Of a stretch of DNA of 64,000 nt, positions 58,618-64,000 are shown piece by piece. Numbering within the stretch: the stretch's first letter is position 1; every line of letters starts with the position of its first letter. Made by a program: the position numbers and the translations under genes. Where the stretch lies: contig JAVBQB010000001.1 in assembly GCA_031549265.1 (NCBI GenBank), forward strand, positions 269,441 through 333,440, written 5' to 3'. The notes beneath the pieces were generated by a model. It was given only the letters and a program-made list of their open reading frames with translations, ran no database searches and was not told where the DNA came from. The stretch is from JAVBQB01 sp031549265. Its GTDB lineage: Bacteria; Bacillota; Clostridia; Oscillospirales; JAVBQB01.

Positions 58618-60174
58618 ATGTTTTGTTATCAATGTGAACAGACGGCAGGCGGTAAAGGGTGCACAATTTCCGGCGTTTGCGGAAAGCAGCCGGACACCGC
58701 GTTCATACAGGACGAGATCGTTGCCGCCCTGATAGACCTCGCCAACGCCATCCCCGAAAAAGGCCCGAACGCCAATGCGGAGCACCTTGTGATGGACGGA
58801 TTGTTCGCCACATTAACCAACGTAAACTTCGACAACGCGGCGCTTCGAGACCTGCTGGCGGATATACGCATTGAAACCGGCCAGCGCGAGTACACAGGCA
58901 AGTTCAACCCCGAGGAACTGTTTAAGCTGGATGACGGAGATATTCAGTCGCTCAAAAGCACGCTGCTATTTGGATTAAAGGGCATGGCGGCATATGCGCA
59001 TCACGCGCACCTGCTGGGTAAGACGAGCACCCCGGTTTTTGACTGCATGTTCTCCTGCCTCCGTGAATACGCCAAGCCCCAGACGGTGGAAAGCATGCTG
59101 ACGATTCTGATGGAATTCGGCAAGGTGAATCTCGAGTGTATGAAAATACTCGACGAAGCCAACACCGACGCCTACGGCCATCCCGAACCGGTCAGCGTCA
59201 CCACCGAGATTGAGCCGGGACCCTTCGTAGTCATCAGCGGTCATGATTTGCGCGATCTCAAGATGCTGCTTGACCAGAGCGCCGGCAAGGGCGTTAATAT
59301 TTATACGCACGGCGAGATGCTTCCCGCGCACGGCTATCCCAAGCTGCGCGAGTATCCGCACCTGAAGGGTAACTTTGGCACCGCGTGGCAGAACCAGCAG
59401 AAGGAATTCATCGATCTGCCCGCTCCGGTTCTCTTTACGACCAACTGCATCATGCCGATCAAGGATAACTACGCGGACAGGATTTTCTCGACTTCGATAG
59501 TCGGACATCCGCTGGCAAAGCATATCGTGGAGACAAACGGAACCAAAGATTTCAGCGCGGTAATTCAAAAAGCGATCGAGCTCGGCGGCTACAAAGAGAA
59601 GTCCAAGCAAACCGGAATTAACGGCGGCAATACGCTGATGACCGGCTTTGCGAGAAACACCGTTTTAGCGCACGCGGGCGAAGTGCTCGACGCTGTCAAG
59701 GCTGGCGCACTCAAACACATTTTTCTGGTTGGCGGCTGCGACGGCGCGCGCGCCGGACGAAATTACTACACCGATTTTGTCAAGGCCACCCCGTCGGATA
59801 CGCTTATCTTGACGCTGGCTTGCGGCAAATACCGTTTCAATGATCTCGACCTCGGCAAGATCGGCCCCTTCCCCCGCATAATGGACATGGGTCAGTGCAA
59901 TGACGCGTATTCGGCCGTAGTAGTCGCCTCCGCGCTGGCGGAAGCTGTCGGATGCTCGGTAAACGACCTGCCGCTTACGCTGGTGCTCTCCTGGTATGAG
60001 CAAAAAGCGTGCTGCATACTGCTGTCGCTTCTGTCGCTGGGAATCAAGCGGATATATCTCGGCCCCTCGCTTCCCGCTTTCTTCAGCGAGAATATCACCA
60101 AAGCGCTGGTGGAAATGTTCGATATCCGTGCGACGACATCGCCCGAAGCCGACCTGAAAGCTATACTCGGATAA
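58618..60174 (+). CDS. hcp: Hybrid-cluster protein (hydroxylamine reductase)
   Basis: A 518-residue redox enzyme that handles NO or hydroxylamine in anaerobes. The N-terminal cysteines C3, C6, C15 and C21 (FCYQCEQT...GC...GVC) hold the [4Fe-4S] cluster with the class II-like spacing CxxC-x8-C-x5-C. Hybrid-cluster ligands are visible in ISGHDLRDL, HGEMLPAHGYP, TTNCIMP, VGGCDGARAGRNYYT, LACGKYRFN and LSWYEQKACCILL. The start ATG 58618 has TTGGAGG. It is probably regulated by the adjacent Crp/Fnr protein. A strong terminator follows. Confidence 0.96.
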   Translation: MFCYQCEQTAGGKGCTISGVCGKQPDTAFIQDEIVAALIDLANAIPEKGPNANAEHLVMDGLFATLTNVNFDNAALRDLLADIRIETGQREYTGKFNPEELFKLDDGDIQSLKSTLLFGLKGMAAYAHHAHLLGKTSTPVFDCMFSCLREYAKPQTVESMLTILMEFGKVNLECMKILDEANTDAYGHPEPVSVTTEIEPGPFVVISGHDLRDLKMLLDQSAGKGVNIYTHGEMLPAHGYPKLREYPHLKGNFGTAWQNQQKEFIDLPAPVLFTTNCIMPIKDNYADRIFSTSIVGHPLAKHIVETNGTKDFSAVIQKAIELGGYKEKSKQTGINGGNTLMTGFARNTVLAHAGEVLDAVKAGALKHIFLVGGCDGARAGRNYYTDFVKATPSDTLILTLACGKYRFNDLDLGKIGPFPRIMDMGQCNDAYSAVVVASALAEAVGCSVNDLPLTLVLSWYEQKACCILLSLLSLGIKRIYLGPSLPAFFSENITKALVEMFDIRATTSPEADLKAILG

Positions 60175-60188
60175 CTAATATTAACATT

Positions 60189-60224
60189 TCAGCAGACGAC
60201 CGACAAGTCGTCTGCTGATTTTTT
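60189..60224 (+). terminator. Terminator after hcp
   Basis: A 12-bp perfect stem (60189-60200 with 60207-60218) has a 6-base loop and is followed by TTTTTT. Confidence 0.93.
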
Positions 60225-60339
60225 ATGCAATATGTTGAAAAAGTTATAACGGAGAAATAACACTCTTCGAAAAAAGTGCACATCATGGTACAATATGTAG
60301 AGTGAATATAATATTTATTATACTTTGGAGACAAATGAG

Positions 60340-61095
60340 ATGAACGAAAAACAGTTCCATATAGCCTGCAGGCCCGGAGATGTCGGCCGCTACTGCATAC
60401 TTCCCGGCGACCCGGGGCGCTGCAAGGCAATCGCATCCAAGCTCGACGGCGCAGTTAATATCGCGCAGAACCGCGAGTTTGTGACTTATACAGGCTCATT
60501 GCTTGGAACCCCGGTCACGGTGACGTCTACCGGAATCGGCGGGCCGTCCGCCGCGATCGCGATGGAGGAACTGGCGGCAATCGGCGGAGAGGTATTCGTC
60601 CGTGTGGGTACATGCGGTGGGATTGACACGGCTGTGACCGGCGGCGATCTCGTTGTAGCGTCAGGCGCGGTCAGGCAGGACGGCACAAGCCGGGAATACG
60701 CATATCCGGAGTATCCGGCGGTACCTGATTACGCGACGCTGTCAGCGCTCGTCGATTCCAGTCGTGAGCTTGGTTACAGGCATCATGTCGGGGTTGTGCA
60801 GAGCAAGGATTCGTTTTACGGACAGCACGCGCCCGGAAGGATGCCGGTATCGGGAGAGCTGCTTTCCAAGTGGGAGGCATGGAAACGGCTGGGCGTTCTC
60901 GCTTCAGAGATGGAATCAGCGGCGCTGTTTGTGGTGGCGGCGGCCTTGCGCGTTCGCTGCGGCGCTGTCTTTCACGTAATATGGAATCAGGAGCGAAAAC
61001 TGGCCGGTCTTCCGGATACGGACAGCCATGACACCGAGAAAGCTATCGACACAGCGGTGAACGCGATACGGTTGATGATAAGCCGAGAAGCATGA
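60340..61095 (+). CDS. udp: Uridine phosphorylase-type nucleoside phosphorylase
   Basis: A 251-residue NP-I family enzyme. Its phosphate-site segments are LPGDPGRCKAIA and RVGTCGGI, and the base and ribose sites are QSKDSFYGQH and VLASEMESAALFVVAA. This matches uridine phosphorylase rather than purine enzymes (QSKDSFY and EMESA). The start is ATG 60340, nine bases after GGAG; the TTG at 60325 overlaps that site. It probably supplies uracil from uridine in salvage. Confidence 0.92.
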   Translation: MNEKQFHIACRPGDVGRYCILPGDPGRCKAIASKLDGAVNIAQNREFVTYTGSLLGTPVTVTSTGIGGPSAAIAMEELAAIGGEVFVRVGTCGGIDTAVTGGDLVVASGAVRQDGTSREYAYPEYPAVPDYATLSALVDSSRELGYRHHVGVVQSKDSFYGQHAPGRMPVSGELLSKWEAWKRLGVLASEMESAALFVVAAALRVRCGAVFHVIWNQERKLAGLPDTDSHDTEKAIDTAVNAIRLMISREA

Positions 61096-61141
61096 CCGTT
61101 GCCCCCCCTGTTTGCTTCTCGAAGCGGATAGGAAACATTAT

Positions 61142-61170
61142 AAAAAAGAAGTGCGAAATAATCGCACTTC
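61142..61170 (-). terminator. Terminator of tRNA-Arg
   Basis: A 9-bp stem GAAGTGCGA/TCGCACTTC (61148-61156 with 61162-61170) with a 5-base loop is followed on the minus strand by TTTTTT (61142-61147). Confidence 0.92.
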
Positions 61171-61181
61171 ACATAAGTTTC

Positions 61182-61257
61182 TGGCACGCCCGGAGGGATT
61201 CGAACCCCCAACCCTGTGCTCCGGAAGCACATGCCCTATCCGTTGAGCTACGGGCGC
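61182..61257 (-). tRNA. tRNA-Arg, anticodon CCG
   Basis: On the minus strand the acceptor GCGCCCG pairs with CGGGCGT (G-U at the end). The anticodon loop TTCCGGA, flanked by GTGC and GCAC, gives anticodon CCG. The T-arm GGGGGTTCGAATCCC and encoded CCA (61182-61184) are present. Confidence 0.95.
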
Positions 61258-61276
61258 GTGTAGATCTCTATTTGAG

Positions 61277-61305
61277 ATTATACTGTTATTGTCTGCATAT
61301 GTAAA
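61277..61305 (-). promoter_or_regulatory. Promoter of tRNA-Arg
   Basis: The minus strand has -35 TTTACA (61300-61305), a 17-base spacer and -10 TATAAT (61277-61282), the same form as the tRNA-Leu promoter. Confidence 0.85.
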
Positions 61306-61340
61306 GCAAAAAATAAATATTCAATTAAATATCTTAATTC

Positions 61341-61370
61341 TTGCATACAAACGGATATGTATGGTAGAAT
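61341..61370 (+). promoter_or_regulatory. Promoter of trxA
   Basis: -35 TTGCAT (61341-61346), an 18-base spacer and -10 TAGAAT (61365-61370) lie 40 bases before the start codon. Confidence 0.68.
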
Positions 61371-61409
61371 AAAGAAGAATGACTTATGATATGAATAGGA
61401 GTGATTTTT

Positions 61410-61739
61410 GTGTCCAATCCTAAAGTAATAAATCTGCAAAGCGACGATTTTGAAGAGACCGTTATAAAATCTGAAATTCCTGTTGTTGTTGATTTTTGGG
61501 CGGAGTGGTGTTCTCCCTGCCGGATGCTTGCCCCGATTATTGACCAAATTGCTGACGATTTGGACGGTAAGGCAAAAATCTGCAAGCTGAATATAGATGA
61601 CAACGGAGCAATCGCCGCGTCTTTTGGAGTAATGAGTATCCCCACTCTCCTCGTTTTCAAAGACGGACAGCCGGTTGAAAGGATTGTCGGCAGCCGTCCC
61701 AAGGAACAGCTTTTACCGATGATCGAACGATTTCTTTGA
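61410..61739 (+). CDS. trxA: Thioredoxin with WCSPC active site
   Basis: A 109-residue thioredoxin. The redox pair C34/C37 stands in FWAEWCSPCRMLAP (SP instead of the usual GP), with the cis-Pro loop MSIPTLLVFKDGQ. The start is GTG 61410, eight bases after AGGAG; the GTG at 61401 would overlap that site. It probably reduces cytosolic disulfides. The following DivIVA-like gene begins 14 bases later. Confidence 0.95.
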   Translation: MSNPKVINLQSDDFEETVIKSEIPVVVDFWAEWCSPCRMLAPIIDQIADDLDGKAKICKLNIDDNGAIAASFGVMSIPTLLVFKDGQPVERIVGSRPKEQLLPMIERFL

Positions 61740-61753
61740 TGGGAGTGACGAGC

Positions 61754-62617
61754 ATGTCCAACACGGAAAATATCGAAAGCTTCAGCGGTACTATGTTTGG
61801 AGGATTCAGCCGCAAAGATGTAATCCAGTACATCGAGCGGCTATCTAACGAGCACGAAGAAGAACTCAGCGCCCGAATCAAGGAGATCGACGGACTCAAG
61901 ACCAAGTTGGCTGAGCGCGACGAGGAGATGCTGAAACTTCAAACCAGTCTGGAGGACGCCGAGCGCAAATGCACGGAAAGCCTTCAGGCAATCACGCTGC
62001 TCCACGCTGAAAACGATAAACAAAAGAATTTTGCTCTCAGCATGCAGCGTGAAGGCGAGCAGCTTAAACACAGGATTGAAAAGCTTCAATTTGAGAACCT
62101 TGATATAGACATTATGCGCAAAAAGCTTGAAAGCATGGAAGCGGCGCAGGAGGAACTGACCGAAGCCAAGCTCAGGCTTGCCAATATCGAAATCGAAGCC
62201 CGTCAGAGAGCGGATCAGGTATACAAAGACGCAGAAAAGCGCGCGCTCGACCAGCAATCGGATTTCTTTGAGAAACTCGCGTGCGCCAAGAGCGAACTGG
62301 AAGTCAAAAAGCAGGCTATAAACAAATATATCACCTCCGCGCTGATTGATTTTGAAACCGTCCGTCTCAGTCTTGAAAATTTGAAAGACGTATTCGGAAA
62401 TGAAATGACGGCCCTCTGCAATAATTTGACTGAAACAGACGCTTTCGGCGATTTGCTGGAGGCTGGCAAAGCAACGCTATACAATGACGGCGAGACACTG
62501 ACCGACGAAGAGATCATAGATGAGATATTCGCTGATAATGACGATTCCGACATCGATGAAGCGGATAGCGACGACAGCGATTCCAATACCGATTCCTACG
62601 ATAAATATATGGGTTAA
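61754..62617 (+). CDS. DivIVA-like coiled-coil protein
   Basis: A 287-residue protein. Residues 10-35 (FSGTMFGGFSRKDVIQYIER) match the DivIVA-type N-terminal motif FxxxxxGYxxxxVxxFl in form. A long coiled coil of about 30-210 follows, then a very acidic Asp/Ser-rich tail. It probably forms oligomers at curved membrane or division sites, but specificity among DivIVA, GpsB and SepIVA-type proteins is open. The start ATG 61754 has GGGAG. It is likely cotranscribed with trxA. Confidence 0.8.
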   Translation: MSNTENIESFSGTMFGGFSRKDVIQYIERLSNEHEEELSARIKEIDGLKTKLAERDEEMLKLQTSLEDAERKCTESLQAITLLHAENDKQKNFALSMQREGEQLKHRIEKLQFENLDIDIMRKKLESMEAAQEELTEAKLRLANIEIEARQRADQVYKDAEKRALDQQSDFFEKLACAKSELEVKKQAINKYITSALIDFETVRLSLENLKDVFGNEMTALCNNLTETDAFGDLLEAGKATLYNDGETLTDEEIIDEIFADNDDSDIDEADSDDSDSNTDSYDKYMG

Positions 62618-62619
62618 AT

Positions 62620-63147
62620 ATGCCAATAAACTTACATACCTCTCAAATCGGGCAAAATATCGCTGAACTCAAAGCGGGGTGCCGCGTGCTTCTATCCGGC
62701 CCGGTTTATACGGCGAGGGACGCTGCGCATAAACGTTTAGCCGCATTGCTGCAAGATGGATCTCCGCTTCCCTTCGCCCTTGCTGGCGCGACGATATATT
62801 ACTCCGGTCCGACGCCGCCTCCGCCCGGGAGGCCGGTCGGATCATGCGGCCCGACAACGTCCGGCAGAATGGACACCTTCACTCCCCTGCTGCTCGCAAA
62901 CGGCCTTGCGGCAATGATAGGAAAAGGCGGTCGTTCGCCCGAGGTTGTCGAGTCGATAATTGCGTACGGAGCGGTATATTTCTGCGCCGTAGGCGGCGCC
63001 GGCGCGCTTGCGGCGAGTTGTGTTGCGTCTGTGACTGAAGTGGCGTTTTCCGAACTTGGCTGCGAGTCAATAAAACGTTTGGAACTTCGGGATTTCCCTG
63101 TTATCGTCGCCATTGACTCGCAGGGCGGCAATTTGTTTAAGCGTTGA
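62620..63147 (+). CDS. Fumarase/tartrate dehydratase beta-subunit-like protein, orphan
   Basis: A 175-residue Fe-S hydro-lyase C-terminal-type domain. The signatures are LSGPVYTARDAAHKRL, the phosphate/carboxylate loop CGPTTSGRMDTFTP, MIGKGGR and VGGAGALAA. In class I two-subunit fumarases the alpha subunit with the cluster cysteines is the adjacent gene; none is present on either side here. The start ATG 62620 comes two bases after the DivIVA-like gene, with a weak ribosome site. It may pair with a distant alpha subunit or have another role. Confidence 0.86.
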   Translation: MPINLHTSQIGQNIAELKAGCRVLLSGPVYTARDAAHKRLAALLQDGSPLPFALAGATIYYSGPTPPPPGRPVGSCGPTTSGRMDTFTPLLLANGLAAMIGKGGRSPEVVESIIAYGAVYFCAVGGAGALAASCVASVTEVAFSELGCESIKRLELRDFPVIVAIDSQGGNLFKR

Positions 63148-63396
63148 TACCCTGAAACGCGATATTTAGCGATATTTACAAATCAGACATGTTTATTTGA
63201 CGATACTCGGCAAATAATAGTCTTTGTAATTGGATGGCAGTTGACTGAAAGGTTGTCAGATTTAGTGCAATAACAGAGCGTTGAATTACCATAATTTGAT
63301 AATAATTGTCGCTGTAACGATTGCGCCATATATGCTTTGTACTATTTGTCAGGTGCTGCATCGCTTCGATAATTCCAATTTTGTTCCACATTTTGC
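63148..63396. other. AT-rich intergenic stretch without a convincing gene
   Basis: It contains only a 75-codon minus-strand frame (63176-63403) whose start lies in the -35 of the next promoter. I do not recognise the product and do not call it a gene. No hairpin or repeat of note is seen. Confidence 0.55.
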
Positions 63397-63425
63397 TTGA
63401 CATAAATGATTAGATATAATATAAT
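63397..63425 (+). promoter_or_regulatory. Strong promoter of the CxxC zinc-protein transcript
   Basis: A perfect -35 TTGACA (63397-63402), a 17-base spacer and a perfect -10 TATAAT (63420-63425). It is the strongest promoter in the window by eye. Confidence 0.88.
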
Positions 63426-63431
63426 AATGCA

Positions 63432-63742
63432 GGATCAATGTTTTTGATTCAATTCTCAAAAACCCTCATTTTTATCACCTGCCTTGATGCCACTGGATAT
63501 ATTTGCGGTGTGTTGCTAGGTAATATGCGATATTGCATAGGTTTGGGTTTTTCATGAGCCGGGTTACCTCTTATGTTTGGCGCTTGTCCAAATATTTTCC
63601 GGTTCAACATTTCTTTAGGCGGTAGCAGTTTACTGCGCGCAAATATATGCCCATGTAGCTTAACCAAAAAGAGCGCTTGTAGAGGTGTCGGTGTGAGGCC
63701 GTCCAGGGCAAAGACTAAGTCAAAAGTGAGGGTAAAAAAGCA
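63432..63742 (+). promoter_or_regulatory. Unexplained 311-nt leader RNA before the zinc protein gene
   Basis: Between the promoter and the ATG lies a leader of about 311 bases that encodes nothing evident on the plus strand. It shows short paired elements: TATGC/GCATA near 63527-63542 and GCAGT/ACTGC near 63626-63637. The octamer GCGCTTGT occurs twice, about 95 bases apart. It matches no riboswitch, T-box, tmRNA, RNase P or SRP signature that I know. A structured 5' UTR, such as a thermosensor or cold-shock-type leader, or a small RNA with read-through, is possible. Confidence 0.5.
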
Positions 63743-64000
63743 ATGAGCCAAGACAAAACACTCAAGTGTAAGGAATGTGGGGAAGATTTCGTTTTTACAG
63801 CAGGCGAACAGGATTTTTATTCTGAGCGTGGTTTTATGAACGAACCGCAGCGCTGTAAAGGATGCCGTGATGCTCGCAAAAACGCCGCCCGTGGCCCCCG
63901 CGAGTTCTTCACAGCCACTTGCGCAGCTTGCGGCGGAGAAGCAAAAGTTCCGTTTGAGCCGAAGACCGATCGTCCTGTGTACTGCAGCGATTGTTTCGCT
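63743..64000 (+). CDS. CxxC-x17-CxxC zinc-ribbon protein (cut by window edge)
   Basis: The first 86 residues of a small zinc protein are visible; the frame is open at base 64000. The N-terminal ribbon LKCKECGEDFVFTAGEQDFY continues to RCKGC (cysteines 9, 12, 38 and 41), and the second ribbon spans C60-AAC to CSDC with exactly 17 residues between pairs. This is the zf-trcl / CxxC-x17-CxxC family found in Clostridia, whose function is unknown. The start ATG 63743 has GAGGG about ten bases upstream. The long leader and strong promoter suggest high or conditional expression. Confidence 0.88.
   Translation, partial: MSQDKTLKCKECGEDFVFTAGEQDFYSERGFMNEPQRCKGCRDARKNAARGPREFFTATCAACGGEAKVPFEPKTDRPVYCSDCFA

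Noticed and set aside
63176..63403. 75-codon minus-strand frame as a possible transposase remnant
   Set aside because: No recognisable motif or ribosome site, and its start codon lies inside the -35 of the strong plus promoter.
63449..63751. 100-codon minus-strand frame across the leader RNA
   Set aside because: Low-quality composition, no ribosome site, antisense to a strong promoter transcript.
1..64000. CRISPR arrays, rRNA genes, complete insertion sequences, restriction or phage-defence operons
   Set aside because: No regularly spaced repeats, rRNA signatures, transposase motifs or defence-protein motifs were found on either strand.

Overview
The window is chromosomal DNA from a low-to-mid GC, anaerobic Gram-positive bacterium of the Clostridia. 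Several features point to an uncultured Oscillospirales-like lineage. Most genes carry strong AGGAGG-type ribosome binding sites, and many use GTG or TTG starts. Promoters are canonical TTGACA/TATAAT with 17-base spacers. The operator of dinB is a perfect Bacillus/Clostridium-type LexA box. The gene content fits anaerobic life: ThyX, hybrid-cluster protein, a siroheme reductase-like protein, indolepyruvate:ferredoxin oxidoreductase and GatCAB. PcrA carries an insertion that I recall from Oscillospirales homologues. I saw no CRISPR array, rRNA, complete insertion sequence or phage module.

Layout. Bases 1-6852 hold a minus-strand operon from one clear promoter: WecG/TagA-like glycosyltransferase, thyX, DUF2156 protein, DJ-1 family protein, 5-formyl-THF cyclo-ligase, mltG and alaS (alaS runs off the left edge). 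Bases 6879-16253 carry pcrA, a membrane-anchored beta-propeller protein, a stand-alone chemotaxis-signalling hairpin, a type-4 uracil-DNA glycosylase, a zinc-ribbon membrane protein, a GyrI-like protein and an ACR3-like transporter. Bases 16413-21253 carry ogt, a siroheme reductase-like protein, an SOS-controlled dinB with a small partner, a C-terminally truncated PdaB-like deacetylase and a GNAT. tRNA-Leu(CAA) at 21353 is followed by an AT-rich islet with one unknown protein and two hairpins.

Bases 22497-28526 are housekeeping and repair genes: sugar isomerase, guaB, ltaE, an OGG1-type glycosylase, a lipoprotein and an L,D-transpeptidase. Bases 28689-35770 form a signalling locus: a hybrid kinase with intact HPt, translationally coupled to an HD-GYP response regulator, facing a second hybrid kinase whose HPt-like tail has lost its histidine. 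Bases 36119-38428 encode zinc-ribbon and polytopic membrane proteins. Bases 38668-45959 form an aryl-acid cluster: SSS symporter, two PaaK ligases, IorAB and an ACT protein. Together these could interconvert aryl pyruvates, aryl-acetyl-CoAs and aryl acetates.

Bases 45959-56630 are a dense plus-strand block: methionine gamma-lyase-like protein, ruvCAB, a CDF transporter, glmM, aspS and gatCAB. GatA is unusual, being short and lacking the catalytic lysine. Bases 56687-60174 hold mtnA behind a Crp/Fnr regulator that is divergent from hcp. The right end carries uridine phosphorylase, tRNA-Arg(CCG), thioredoxin, a DivIVA-like coiled-coil protein, an orphan fumarase-beta-like protein, and a CxxC-x17-CxxC zinc protein behind an unexplained leader of about 310 nt.

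The points most worth following up are the altered GatA, the long leader at 63432-63742, the tRNA-Leu-linked islet, the asymmetric two-kinase locus and the aryl-acid cluster. All functions are assigned by reading motifs; no database search was run.
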